Of a stretch of DNA of 64,000 nt, positions 22,701 through 38,389 are shown piece after piece (the first letter of the stretch is position 1; the number at the start of each line of letters is the position of its first letter). A model generated the notes under the pieces. The model had not been told where the DNA came from and ran no database searches. It worked only from the letters and a program-made list of their open reading frames with translations. The DNA lies in assembly GCA_015501595.1 (NCBI GenBank), contig JADNRX010000012.1, positions 351,288 to 415,287 of the forward strand, given 5' to 3'. The stretch comes from Hymenopellis radicata (lineage: Eukaryota; Basidiomycota; Agaricomycetes; Agaricales; Physalacriaceae). Position numbers and translations under genes: made by a program.

Positions 22701-25700
22701 TGATATTGATAGTGAACCGCTACCACGAACCTGCGCTGAAAGAGCTGATTTGGGCGACCAATCCAAAAGCTAACTTGCTTTGGGACGGGCCGACTCCGGT
22801 TGAAGAGATACAACGCTAGTGGGTGTTCAAAGCTAGAGTGAAATCTCGTCTCAATATTTTCTTGACCATTAGCGCAACCTTCGATTGGCTATTCGTTTCG
22901 TCAAGTGCAGAGCAACTCGCGGACAAGACTAGAAGAAGCGTGCTTGTTGAAGCGGCGGTCGCTCCGGGCGTTACGCTGGCCTCTATGAAGCGAGTCGTTT
23001 GTCAGATCGAGCACAGCTTGAACGCGGCTCTTGTTACCAAATCCTCGTCGGTGGCGCATCTACTGGATCTCATCAACGACATCGTGGTTCGGTCGTCAGA
23101 GGCGTTGGGAGCGGATCATTTTGCGTTGAAAGAATATGTTTTCGTACACAGTCCGTCGATCCGGAGCTTGTCTATAACACAAGCACTATTTGTCGACGTT
23201 AGGGAAGGTATAGTTGAGCCCACTCTGTGACAAGTTTCTACTAATTCTTCCAAAGCGCTGCGACGATTGGTTCACAGCAACTTGAGACTGACAGATCGGG
23301 AAGACAGGCGTCTTGTCACAGAGACAGCGCTCAATTGGAAGCACGAAGTCGAGAGTGACTCTGCAGACGTAAGTCATATCTATTCTTATGTGCTGTTTTT
23401 CTAACATTAGCTTTGGAAGCTTGAGCATGCCAGTATTTGGATACCTTTCCTGTCCATAGATGCCTTGCTCGACCTGTCAGTGACTGTCGGGGAGACTGCT
23501 GTTGCAGGTCATGCCACAAGTCGCTTCTTGAGCACAATGGTTGACGCGATCAGAGCCCGTGTTCTCCAAGACGAGCTTGTCAAAATATCGTTCACCAACC
23601 AGCTCATGCGCCTTCGCTCGAAGCTTCCCGATATGTCTGTCATTGACGATGTTCTAGCACCGACTCTTGCCGCGATGCAGCCCATGTTCGTTGATGGGAG
23701 GGGTCGCGCTGGATGCGCGGGTCCCGAGGTTTTGAAGTGTGCAGAAACACAGTGGAATCTTCGGTTACGCCAGTTACCTGGGGAGCTGCAGCTGTTGGCT
23801 TTTCTAGAGCAAAAGACGTGGACCACGGGGACGGTTGACATCATTCGGGCTCTCCTCTATAAGACAGACTCTGCTGCTAGCTTCTCCACATGGTTGCAAA
23901 CAGGAAATTACAGGGAACGACCGTACCCGCTCCTGGTACGCGTGCTGCGCGCACATCTCGATTCGACGAGTTGTCTTGGGCGGAGTTTACCCGACGCAGA
24001 GCATCGTCATTGGGTTCATAACTTCCGCAACTTCTCGGCTTGGTGCGCAGATACGGAAGGGGAAGACGTCCGACACCATGCAGCCTCGTGCTTGATCCTT
24101 CTGTTCCCTCTTCTGGCGAACCTCCGCGCAGAGCTTTCGGCCGTACTGGTTGACTCGGTGGCTACGCTTCCCGTCACGTCTTTGCCAGTTGATCTCCTGA
24201 AAGTCGGGCGGGCATTGGGATCCGAATGTCCTTCGTTCGTCGACGCTTTGGTCGAGCACGGCGCGCAATGGGCTGTTCGTCGTTTTAGTGATTACGACTC
24301 CTTTGATTCGTATTCAGAGAGTCGCGTGGAAGGCCTTAGTATGTGATTCTTTTTCTCGGTTGTTCGGCTCTCTGGCTGACATTGAATGATAGTTGAGCTC
24401 ATCGAGTCTGCTTCATCACTCAAACCTCATATCATCGAACCTTTCTTGACCGTGATTCCACAAAAACAATTATCGAATCCGTTGGCTGTCAAGCTGCTGA
24501 ATGCTGTATTGCTCAAAACGCAGTTCAAGGTTCGAATCTGTCTTCATTTTTTCGTTCACAAACTCAAATGATAGCCTAGCCGTTGATCATCAATCGTGCC
24601 CTACAAACAATCGTCCAACATCATCGCTTCACAAAAATTTGTTCCGTCACTTCCGTGGACGAGTCTTATCCCGCGTTGCGCGACAGGCTGGTGCAATTGC
24701 TCCATATCCTGTTCCATCTGCATCCTTCCAATACTTGCCAAATAACACACATCCTTCCTCTGCTTCCTATCTACTATGGCACAATCTCGATCTCTGACCG
24801 TCGACTCCTTTCCATCTTCCGTCTCTTTGAGAGTCAGCGAAAAACGTCTATCGCCGTACTTTTCGAAAAATGGGACGCCTCACCAGATGGGACGTCTAAT
24901 AACAGTCTGGAGGCGATTCGAAGTTTGGACTCGAATATGCTTCACCGAACATGCTTACAGTTTCCCAAATGGCGCGTTGTGGAGGACCAGTCTGCGGAGT
25001 ATGAAGATGCCCCGTCGACTCTCTACGACCCTATCTTTGTGATCCTTCTGTTTGTGCAGATGCTGGCTGATAGCCCTCCGACGTCTGCATTCGCTTGGAT
25101 CGAGTTGTTCAGAACAAACATTGTCGGAGTGCTGATAAGGGCACTATCAGCGAAGGACGATCATGTGCGTGAACTCGGATTGTGCGCTATTGCAGGCCTA
25201 TGGACGTCATTGGAGGTGCGTCACCTTGTTTTGTAGAGGAAGAATCGAAACTGAACATTGCTCTAGGGCGTCGATCTACAAGAAAGACTACCCGTGCAGC
25301 ATATCCTTGCTCTCCTGCGGAACGCGATTCCGCCCCCAGCCCCGAACGAACCGTTCAAGAGACTGCCGACGTTTACAACGCTGCTACTCTCTCATGCCTT
25401 GAGGAGCATATTCTATCCTTACCAATTCATGTACCCGATCACAGCGAGGTTTCTGCTTCAACGCCCGGAGATTGACACCTCGGATGTCCCGATGTTATTC
25501 GGCCTTCTTTACAGTAGCTCGGATGAATGGAGACGGGAACGAACATGGATGATCCATCTATTATCGGATGGTTTAGTTGGTTCGGATGACTGGAAGGTCT
25601 TCAAGCGGCGACATACCTGGGACCTGTTAGCGAGTATCTTCCAAAGCTCGCCAGACCGAGCACTGCGGAGGAGTATATTTGAGGTGCGGTCCTCGCTTTG

Positions 25701-26405
25701 GCCTGTTCCTCCGTTTGTTCACGGATTTCATTCAGGTACTCGTCAATCTAACGTGTATACCCCAAGCAGTTTCATCGCTTGTGCTCAAGTCCGGTCTCCT
25801 TCCATGGATCGAGATGCAGGTCATGCATGTGTGCGATGACGAGACAGTTCTTTGGCTCAAGGTCCTGGAAAACGTTATCATCACTCTCGACGCTCAGAAA
25901 GTCGAAGCCAATACAAATGGTCAATGGAGATACGTCCTTGGACGATGTTTGAGCCACATCCTACGGTGTCCATCCTCAGGTAAGTGCAGTGTGTGTCTGA
26001 TATTTGGGCCCTTGTATTGACTCTATTTCAGCCAACCCGAGTGTTCTCTCTTTGACTGTTCGGGTACTTTTACGGCTCAGTCTCCTGCAGTCACCCCTTC
26101 CCGAAATGCGCGACTTACTTGAGAAAGCGTTTAGTCGCCTTCAGGAAACCGAAAAATCGCCCGAGTCTTGGCCCGACTCGAAACCTTCAAAAGCTCCTCT
26201 TCGTGTACCACATGTTAAAGGCACATTATCGGAGTGTCCTGCAGACGAGTGGGGCCAGGTTGTCGAATCTCTTTGGCGGATTTCGATGTCTTTATCAGAG
26301 AAAACAGTGCTCTGGGATCGTCTTTCATGTCGTCTTCTTCTCACCGAAAACGGGGACGCGGCAAGTTGGGTTCGCGCCGAGGCAGTGAAAAATTTATCGC
26401 CCTAG
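19768..26405 (+). CDS. URB1: nucleolar pre-ribosomal-associated protein 1 (Urb1/Npa1)
   Basis: Large HEAT-repeat-like protein needed for early 60S ribosome assembly in the nucleolus. About 20 exons, roughly 1,900 residues. The N-terminal Npa1 domain is clear: LTKALVLLRNQLSFGVHEV, SLPKLMNMRRKNKVDDPLDK, PDIRTLYILLMLSFIETGS, VIRRVLEACWSGMWGDSKLK and VPADVVHHFLLAICTHPGSGVCFKDHGW. Later blocks such as EIMRLILIVNRYHEPALKEL and RRSVLVEAA match the family's C-terminal part. Short introns explain two apparent stops: one at about 22,555-22,594 and one at about 22,820-22,873. One real-looking frame break remains at 21,527-21,530, where AAAA should be AAAAA to connect REARK to RIPEFQVILAF. It converges on ECM16, another ribosome assembly gene, with 151 bp between stops. 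Confidence 0.92.
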
Positions 26406-26556
26406 TCTAGCTCGTGTATCGAAAATACCAGCGATGGGTTTCTGGTTATCCGATGTAGTTTTGGGTCTTCGTCGATGATGCGAGCAAGAGCTGCCGAGGA
26501 GGCGTGGTTCCGCGGTACTGTATCAAATGTATCTATAAAACATCTGTCTCGCCGAA

Positions 26557-30643
<4,087 letters not shown>

Positions 30644-30957
30644 GGCAGTCACGTCTAAAAAAGTTGATGCTGCTTGCGATTGTGCCGGATCTCGGTCCGT
30701 GCATCCGATTTATAGTGGCGCTAAGTAGGCACACCAAGCAACACTTAGGCGACCATCTGACGTTCATAAACACCTTGATTTCTACTTGCCTTTGTAGAGA
30801 CTGTCAAAATAAATCCCGGGGAAACTGGTTAACACGACTGCATTGGTAAACTAGAAAGCATACATATAAAACACTTGTCACTGCGGCACCTCCCTTGATG
30901 AGCCAGTCCTTCGTTACTTTATCTGCGGCTCCCCCCGACAAGACGACACCCTCGGAC
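30644..30957. other. intergenic upstream of ECM16
   Basis: 314 bp that should contain the ECM16 promoter and the 3' end of the ORF to its right. No named element. Confidence 0.35.
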
Positions 30958-31215
30958 TCATAGATCGGAGATCCTGTTCCTCCACAATTTTTGGGTGATG
31001 AGCATCATACCATCCTCTCCTGTCGATCCCTCTGGCCTGGAGGGACGGATTATGGTGCAGCAAACACCTCTAGCTTGCTTTTTTTTAGCGAGCCAGTCAT
31101 TTAGAGGAAACTCGAGACGGATTTCCTCGACGCCTTTGCCGCTAATCTCGTAAGTCTTCATTATTGTACGAGTGGTGTCAAAGTCCATGTAGTAACCGCC
31201 AAGTAACCAAGTCAT
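30958..31215 (-). CDS. short unassigned ORF
   Basis: An 85-residue frame from ATG at 31215 (MTWLLGGYYMDFDTTR...) to TGA, with codon use that looks plausible (GKGVEEIRLEFPLNDWLAKKK, RPSRPEGSTGEDGMM). Upstream, 31,240-31,350 also has a coding-looking piece (TITITSDVHKKYTYRAGIEP) ending at a good GTAAGT donor, but no acceptor joins the two. It is either a small gene, or the last exon of one I cannot assemble. No domain recognised. Confidence 0.3.
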   Translation of the reverse strand: MTWLLGGYYMDFDTTRTIMKTYEISGKGVEEIRLEFPLNDWLAKKKQARGVCCTIIRPSRPEGSTGEDGMMLITQKLWRNRISDL

Positions 31216-31478
31216 CGAGGAGACGAGACGCCCATGAGTACTTGACTTACATTTGTAGAAGTGTAAGGTTCGATTCCAGCTCGGTACGTGTACTTCTTGT
31301 GTACGTCTGAGGTGATAGTGATGGTGAAGTTCGCAATGTCCCTGGAAGATCTAGACAACCCTCTTCCACAGCAGACTAAGTTCGAAATAGCAGACTCTCC
31401 GTCAGATTGTTCATCTAGAGCTTCTCTTCTCTTTAGATTATGGGCTAATAGGAATACAATAAATACAAAGCAGCTACT

Positions 31479-33096
31479 CTACGCAGAGTCGGATGCAGCA
31501 GAACGAGCATTAGATTCGCTAGACTCACACCCAGATTCAGAGTTAGCGTCAGAGGACTCATCATCTCCAAGTTGCCGCCCATACATAAAGCACCTGTCAA
31601 GTGGAGGCCCAACAAGCTTGAGCTCTGGTCCGCCCTCCTCCATGACAGCGTCCAAAGGTAGGTGATGCCATCGCCCAGCACCTAATAAAAAGTCTATGGG
31701 AAAAGTTTGCGGGGCCTAGTGGAACATATGAGAATCTCAGCAGTGCGGAATGGAACAAACACCCTACAGGATATTCCTTTCTGTAAAGTTTGTCCCAATT
31801 GATGTTCCGCATCCAGGGATGCGCCTTAATTTCTTTGAAGCCTTCACCATCCGCCCCAAGTCTGTCTTCGGCGGCTAGAGTCAGAAGCCTTTGGATCATA
31901 TCTTTAGTCTTGGCACTACATGGTAGGTCTTTCGTGACTCTTGTAGGTTTCCCTGCGAAGATAGCTGCCTTCGTAATAACGAATTCGTCGTCGTCATCAA
32001 AGTAGAATGCCTAAACCAGTTTGTCAGACAAAGAAACGGAGCGAGCCTCACGGATCATTTACAGGCTGGTCGACAATCATTTCCTGCAGTACGCAACCCA
32101 ACGGCCACCAGTCCATCACGGTTGGTGAACAATTAGGCTTGGGCAGTTTCCCTTCACCTTCCAGGCGTTCTGGTGGCATGAACTGCATCGTTCCTTCACC
32201 TTCATACGCCCACGTCGAATCTTGCTCGTATTTATGCAATGTCTCGACGTTCCCGAAGTCGATCAATACGGGATAGCCGTCCGCACCGACGAGAATGTTG
32301 TCGCCCTTGATATCCCTGTGTAAGTTGCCAGTTCAGTGGAAGGACATGCACAAAGTACGAGACCACCCACCCATGTATTATCCCATTAGTATGTAGAAAA
32401 TCGAGCGCAAGAGCGATGCAACTGAAGTAGAACCTCGCTTGGGAGGTAGGTAGACCGCCGGGTACCCCTTGAACGGACGTTAGAGTCCGGGCTGGTATGT
32501 ACTCCAGGGCCAAATATAGAGAACTGGGGCCGACGAATGGCGCAATAAGTCCCGCAATGAAGGGATTCCATGGAAGGTGGGTAAGGCTTGCGCGTTCTCT
32601 ATCCTTCAAGCGCGGTTCCTACGATGATACTGAGAGTCGTAAAAAGTGGAAGCGGTGGAGCCTTACCCCAGAGCCGTCGTAGGTGGTGAACTTGGATTTA
32701 TGTCCGACTTTCAGTGTGTAGAACAAGCTAGTACGTTTTCTACTTTTTGCAAGACACACGGTACCGAGTCCGCCTTGACCTATGGAAATAAGCTCGAGTT
32801 CGAGGCATGAAGATGCTTTGTACCAAGAATTTTGAGTGCCTGTAGATTCTTCAGCTTAAGTGCTCGATGGTGAGCAGGATTTGTGTCCTGTTGAAGGGTC
32901 AGTTGCGCGTACGATGCATTGCATAACGACTCACTTCAGTCTCCCGGGTTCCTGCGTAGTATGATAGAAGCTTGTCTAAACTGGCATTTCGTGGAAATGG
33001 GAAGGTCAGCCGTGAAGCAAAGTCTGTTTGCGCCTCAAAGCCATTGCAATTTGGCTCTTGACGGGTTCTGGGACGCGTAGATCTTGTGGGGGGCAT
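31479..33096 (-). CDS. AGC-like serine/threonine protein kinase, HRD motif altered
   Basis: ATG at 33096 (MPPTRSTRPRTRQ). After two short introns it reads NLQALKILGQGGLGTVCLAKSRKR (Gly-rich loop), then YTLKVGHKSKF (beta-3 Lys). The C-lobe has SSLYLALEYIPA, then the catalytic loop split by an intron at 32316-32370, which as spliced reads IHGDIKGDN, so Arg of HRD is Gly. DFG is present in VLIDFGNVETL, the activation segment ends FMPPERLEG, and MDWWPLGCVLQEM is helix F. RLLTLAAEDRLGA and FKEIKAHPWMRNINWDKLY resemble AGC kinases. The last exon is Asp/Ser-rich (DDESSDANSESGCESSES) and ends at the TAG at 31479; its join to HPWMRN...YRKEYP is not certain. Substrate unknown. Confidence 0.8.
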
Positions 33097-33667
33097 TGCG
33101 CTTGTGGAAGTATGAGAACAAGAGTGGTTTGTATTCCGACATGAAGAGCGTATTGTTTATATGGAAAACAATGACAACAACCTGTATTTCAATTAGAGGA
33201 GAACAATGAGGACAAAACTGGTCCGAGCTCACCTATAGCAGCAGCAGTCCGTATACCTCTACGTAGTAGATAAGGTTGTATTTACAGGGCAGTGGTTTTA
33301 GAGATCTTTGTCGCACGCAGAGCAAGAAGGGAGGAATGAAGAAGCGTCCGGAGCCCCTTGGACTAGGACCACCACCTGCAGGGGCGTGTGTCCGGCGTCT
33401 GGCCTCTCCGTGGCCCAAGGGACTAGTACCAAGCTCTGCAATGAGCTTTGGGAAGCTAACAGACGTCTCTGACCAAGCTAGGCAGAGGAAGCCTAACAGA
33501 TGGGCGCGGCTACGTGCAAATGCGAGCCGGTACCCTCCGCATGTCGGGGGTACAGCACGGAAACGCCCGCAAGGGAACGACCCGATGTCAACTAAGACGA
33601 ATAGGCTCTCAACACAGAGGCCTGAAGCACTACGCCCTCGCCAGCACCAGCTACGAGCGACAATAAA
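33097..33667. other. intergenic, no gene assigned
   Basis: Includes the kinase 5' flank and a GC-rich stretch from about 33,330. A 159-codon frame (33276-33755, +) is open but Arg/Pro-rich, lacks recognisable domains and runs into the SINE candidate, so I leave it out. Confidence 0.35.
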
Positions 33668-33830
33668 TTTTTTTTTTTTCCCTTGCCGTCTTCCTCCAGA
33701 AATAGATTCGAACCATGGCCACATGGGTCGGGGCCGGGCCGGCAAAACGGGCTAGACGCCCAAGGCCCAGAACAAACCAGGGACTTGGTAGACGCGCCAA
33801 GAGTGCGATACCGGACAGCTAAGCTGAGAA
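33668..33830 (-). mobile_element. tRNA-derived SINE candidate
   Basis: Read on the minus strand: a tRNA-like 5' end with an A-box-like TTAGCTGTCCGG (33,811-33,822) followed by TATCGCACTCTTGG as in a tRNA D arm, then a B-box GGTTCGAATC (33,705-33,714), and a 12 nt poly(A) tail at 33,668-33,679. The A to B spacing, about 100 nt, is longer than in a plain tRNA, so it is a retroposon or a chance pairing rather than a tRNA gene. No target duplication confirmed. Confidence 0.35.
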
Positions 33831-35254
33831 GTAGCCGCCGCGAGGACGGTGACGAAACCGGTGAAGTAATGCCCACGAAGAGCACCATGAATGCCATAGA
33901 CGTCGGCAACGTGCCGGGCCCCAGGTTAGAAAGTATGTGACATCCAGTGAAACCGCAGCCGCCACATCCCCCACACCGAGACAAGCAATCGAATTGACAA
34001 ATGAAATACAAGGTTCACGCCGCTCGCAGTGTCTGGAGACGACTCCCCCAACTTAAAAACACATGAAGGTCATTACAGTCATAACCCTAAGAGATGTGAG
34101 ATCGGGGATGAATACAAACTGAAAAAACACACCCACCGTGAATGATTCCGCCGGCCTACTCCCTAGACGACCGGGAAGGGCCGTCCGCGCCAAACATTTG
34201 GAAAGGCGACCAACGGGAATCCCGCAAGATGCTGGAAACCCCTGAGACCGTTCTGCATCCCAGCCTCCTCACCCACTCAGAGCAAGGCGCAACTGTGAAC
34301 CCCACGCCCTCTCCACCAGCCACCGCGGGCACCGACTGGCTCGGCCTGCGCAAAGACTCATGACCGTGAGGGGAAGGTCTGTCCAACACCTGGAGAGCAT
34401 AAAATTAGCCTCATGAACGCCACAACCCCAGAACATGCCCACATCGAAGCGAACAGCGGTGAAAACGCGAACGTTAATGACACGGCCAGAGAGTTCACCC
34501 TCCAAAGCACACAGCCATGAAGGTTGAGAGGCGCCATGGATGCGGGCACGCAAGAACGCAGTAACTCCCATATTCTATAGGAGAAGCCACGGAGGGATGA
34601 AGACAGAAGTATAAAAAGCGGAAAGAACTGTACTTTGGCCTCGGCTGCAATACGAAGAACAAAATACAGAGTCCGCAGCAGGGTGATGGTCGTAAGCGAG
34701 GACCAGCCTGACCGAAAACTCATGCACCCCCAAACTAAGAACGTAAAGATAACGGCGTTAAGCCCACGAGCCGACACTCTGAGAACGCCTAGAAAGCCAG
34801 AAGCTGGGGCTGCCTGATAGTCAAACCCCCCACTCAGAATGTGTGTCGACCTTATTCGCTGCACATTGTATACTGGGTGCAACCACAGAGTGCCAGAGGC
34901 CACAGTACGCCTTGACTGTCGAAGCCGCAGCAGCACCGACAGCTCCCGCCACCAACAAGCCGCCCACCCCTGCCTGGCAGCGTGTCTAAGGTATTGCGCC
35001 ACCACTCTGCACCCGGTACGAATATGTCTAAAAAGAACCCCAGAACCCCGATAAGACTGGAGCTAATCATCTGGTGCTCACTCGGACATTGTCCACGCTG
35101 CCAGTCGCGCAAAACGCCTGACGCGAACTATTCAAAGGAGCAAAGCCGGACGACAACGCCTCTATAAATGCACTCGAGGAGACAGCCACATACCCCATCG
35201 CGCTAATCATCCCAATCGAACGCCAACCGCCTACCTCTCATCTCTATAAACACC
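33831..35254. other. intergenic, unassigned
   Basis: About 1.4 kb with no recognisable gene. A 215-codon minus-strand frame (34358-35005) is open but has low-complexity, Ser/Leu-rich content and no domain. TCTATAAATG at about 35,159 is a possible TATA box for the gene at 35,255. Confidence 0.35.
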
Positions 35255-35602
35255 ATGTGCATCATCCTCCGTTCCATCGAGTACTTCAGATGCGGTCACA
35301 CCGAAGTCGTCGAACGCACCCGTGTACGCACCTACCCCCTCCTCCACCTGCCACGACCTGACAGCGCCCAAGCTTGACTGTTACAAAGTCAACTGCCGCC
35401 ACAGCGCTGGACATACAGTGGCTGACCATAACTGCACAGACATGTGCATCCGAGGGTAAGAAGGCCCTGACCGTGGTATCCCACCTGACGCGACGACAGC
35501 CCCCCGCACGTAATCAGCGCAGTCATGTACATCACCGACCACGACTGCGAGACGTGCCACTACCTGGTGACAGTTGATACCTCAGCTGTAAGCCTGCTGT
35601 GA
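35255..35602 (+). CDS. small cysteine/histidine-rich protein, three exons
   Basis: Unrecognised by name. ATG at 35255; exons 35255-35321, 35365-35455 and 35500-35602 join in one frame across introns of 43 and 44 nt with GT-AG borders, giving 86 residues. The first exon reads MCIILRSIEYFRCGHTEVVE; exon 2 adds LDCYKVNCRHSAGHTVADHNCTDMC; exon 3 adds TDHDCETCHYLVTV. Eight Cys, several in CxxC or CGH spacing, suggest a small metal-binding or disulphide domain. There is no signal peptide, so a secreted effector is unlikely. The M-C-x-x-x-x-S-I-E-x-x-x-CGH start recalls a group of small basidiomycete proteins known only as hypothetical. A TATA-like box lies about 90 nt upstream. Confidence 0.6.
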
Positions 35603-36036
35603 CTCCGGTGGAAGGAGAAAGAGCCTGTAGCACAACCGAGACAAAAATAGCAGCTAGTATTCCTTAGTCCCTGTAATAACAATGCGCCAGCCTCAGGAAC
35701 CGTTACCATAAACGTGCCGCAAACGAGACACCGCTCAACGCGGCTGCACGCCGGATGCTTGGGCATCTGGACGAAAGCACGTGCAGGACACATCAGCAAA
35801 CCTTCGGTGAAGGCGAAGAGCGGAGAGAACACACAGAAAGACGCTAGATCTGAGTCAAAGCAGCAGGCACAAGATCAGGAAAGAAGATAAAGCCCCACGG
35901 ATCCGAAGCTTGCAGACAGAAACTGAAGTAATCAAACTTCTGATCGACGCCCAAAGTTTTGATCATCATCCACGTGGCGAGCACCAACGCGGAGGGAAAA
36001 GCGATCAAAAATCCTGCCTCCCACCACTACCTACCA
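35603..36036. other. intergenic
   Basis: 434 bp with no gene recognised; presumably 3' flank of the small gene and promoter of the coiled-coil gene at 36,037. Confidence 0.3.
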
Positions 36037-36920
36037 ATGTCAGAGCAAGACACGCAGAACGCCATTACAGATGAGACGGAGCAGCGTGCTGACCACAAGA
36101 GGAAGAAGCTCTCTGACGCTGAGAAAAAACAAATGGAGAGGGACAAAACCGTTAGTACGTTGACGACGGCATACAGAACGGGTAAAAAGCTGACAGAGCG
36201 AAACTACCCCAACAGACCTCCATGCCAGAAGGGACACTAAAGCTATAGACAATGCACGCGGCACACCCGGAGAACCGCCTGAACCCCCCCAAGAGTGGGA
36301 TGACACTCCCGGAGGACCGCCCGAACCCCCCCAAGAGTGGGATGACAGTCCCGCGAAACCTCCTGCCAAATCCCACTGCCAGAGCGAGGGTGAGGAGCAG
36401 CAGCAGGACGTCCATCACGACCTCAAATCAAGCATCTTTGACCCGATGGACGAGGAGGGAGGCACCCCGCCCGCCGGCTGGATGAGGGGCAGACTCAACG
36501 AGGACAACGATCGCTACGCGGCCCACCGAGCGGCCCGACACAACTCCACGTCCCCCTCGCCCACCCCAGCACACGTCGCAGCAGCCGAGATGAACCGCTG
36601 TGTGGCCGACGAAATCGAGCGCCGCCAGGCAAAAATCAACGAGGAAGCTATGCGCCAGGTCGATGAGTACAAGGCGGAGCTGAAGGCGGAGATGGAGAAG
36701 AAAATAGCCAGCCAGTCCGAGGATATGCAGGCAAGCTGGCAGGCAATGATGGCGGAGGAGGCTCAGCGAAAGCACGCCATAGAGCTCGAAGAAGCTGAGC
36801 GCCAAAGGGAAGCCCGCCACATCGCGAGAGAGCGAGCCGAGCTCGCTGAGAAGCAGTCTAACCTCGAGAGGCAGCAGCAAGAGCTCGTAGACTCGGAGGC
36901 CGAGCTGAACGCGCGCGCGG
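36037..36920 (+). pseudogene. charged coiled-coil gene, 3' end cut by fold-back element
   Basis: No named family. ATG at 36037; intron 36151-36196 joins MERDKT to SETTPTDLHARRD in frame. Two perfect-length 42 bp units (36,266-36,307 and 36,308-36,349) encode PGEPPEPPQEWDDT and PGGPPEPPQEWDDS. From about 36,590 a strongly charged coiled coil follows (EIERRQAKINEEAMRQVDEY, LERQQQELVDSEAEL). The frame runs straight into the terminal inverted repeat of the fold-back element at 36,921, and no continuation is found after 39,504, where a minus-strand fragment of something else begins. So the 3' part is lost or moved. A gag-like origin is possible but not shown. Confidence 0.5.
36266..36349 (+). repeat. 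two 42 bp tandem units in coding sequence
   Basis: Two adjacent copies with only a few mismatches; each encodes 14 residues rich in Pro, Glu and Asp. Confidence 0.7.
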
Positions 36921-38035
36921 CCACCCTATGCACTAGGGTACATCTAGTCATACGCTCCTATAAGAGGGCTGCGTGATTCAATTTTCCCTCTGAGTAGAAA
37001 TCTCTTACTATAGAGCATATCTAGATGTCCCCGGCATCGCTGGCAGGCTAGCAGCAGGCTGATGCCATACATGCCGGGTGGCTGGGCTGGGGTAGGGCAT
37101 TGGCAGATAGCTAATAATAGATAGACTCAGCAGGTACATATCCAATAATAGATTCCTTCAATGAAGAGATTAGATATTGATGGGAGATGATCAGTGGACC
37201 CTGGGATGGGTAGGGAATGCCCTTGGCTACGCAATTGTGGCGCATTTTTGATTAGGTCAGCATTAGGCTGGATGGGGTGGACATTGATGAATGCTGCTGT
37301 AGGGGATGGCTGTTGGGGTGATGAAAACCTTTTTTATAGTTTTTTGGGCTGGGAATCCAATGGTGTAAACCATTTTGCGATAGCTTCAAAATTGGGGAGA
37401 TATTAGGGGTGCAAAAATGCGCCACACTTCTAGTAGGCCTTGTACATAGCCTGTAGGGTTGGGCCTTTGATACCCTTTAGAGGTACTATAGAGCGATATC
37501 TGATATCATTTTCAGGTGATTTCATCGAAGGGTTCAAGAGATATATCAGGATGACTGCTCCAGGGCCACCAGGGATATAGCATAGGATCCTGCCACTCTG
37601 GAGACCTGAGACTTTGATACATCGTTTATAGTAGTACTAAACCTCTATTTATGATATAGATAGTGTCCCAACCAGTAGTCCATGTATAGATAGGTCCCCA
37701 ATGCTGTTTTAAGCATTTTCGCATTTTGGTTATTTAACATAGGAATACCTCCTAAATTGTACTGGGCTACCTTCATGCATTCATCCTCGACCTTTTTGCC
37801 AAAGGAACCATGTCATTTGGTGAAGGGACCACTGTTCTAGAGGTCAGTCTTCCTCCTCACCGGAGTTTTGATCAAAATTCCCACGCTCTAGAGGGAGGAT
37901 CGTCCACTCAATTTAACGTGTCTCACATATGCTACTACCTTCATTTCTTCTGCAGGACGTGTATATATGTTATATATATGATCTCCAGGTGTCAGACCAA
38001 TAATTTAATAAGGTAATCATGTCAGGAATCAGTCC
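36921..38035 (+). repeat. fold-back element, left arm
   Basis: Inverted partner of 38,390-39,504. The landmark GTGGCGCATTTTTGATTAGG at about 37,238 has its mirror near 39,172-39,190. Confidence 0.75.
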
Positions 38036-38389
38036 TTAGATATGCAGACCTACTTGCCCTGCTATAAATTGGACAATACTCTATGACTATTGATAAGAGA
38101 CATGAAATGCGAGGTGGACCTTGGTATTAGAGTGATATGAGAGATATTACATCTGTCAGCCAGATAACAGTTATGTCCTATAACCTGTTCAGGCATTGAA
38201 AGCAGTTATACAAGAGTCAGTCTACTGCGCATGTTCACTTTCTCACCTCTCATGTATCGCATATGAGAGATGCATCTTACTTCATCCAATATGATATATA
38301 TTGATAACAAACACTTTTTAGAGTGCTCTTTGAAGTAGAACATGAAATATTACTATCTGAAGGTAGCCTAACTGTCTACAGAGCTTAGG

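Noticed and set aside
22555..22873. Premature stops in URB1
   Set aside because: Two short GT-AG introns (about 22,555-22,594 and 22,820-22,873) remove them and rejoin conserved text in frame.
33276..33755. 159-codon plus-strand ORF
   Set aside because: Arg/Pro-rich with no family resemblance, and its end is the T-run of the SINE candidate.
33700..33830. Functional tRNA gene
   Set aside because: The A and B boxes are too far apart for a standard tRNA, no acceptor stem pairs around them, and a poly(A) tail follows.
34358..35005. 215-codon minus-strand ORF
   Set aside because: Open, but no recognisable domain, mixed Ser/Leu/Arg content and no supported splice context; its complement is AC-rich, which favours chance open frames.
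38036..38389. Gene in the middle of the fold-back element
   Set aside because: Only short frames in 354 AT-rich bases; no coding signal.
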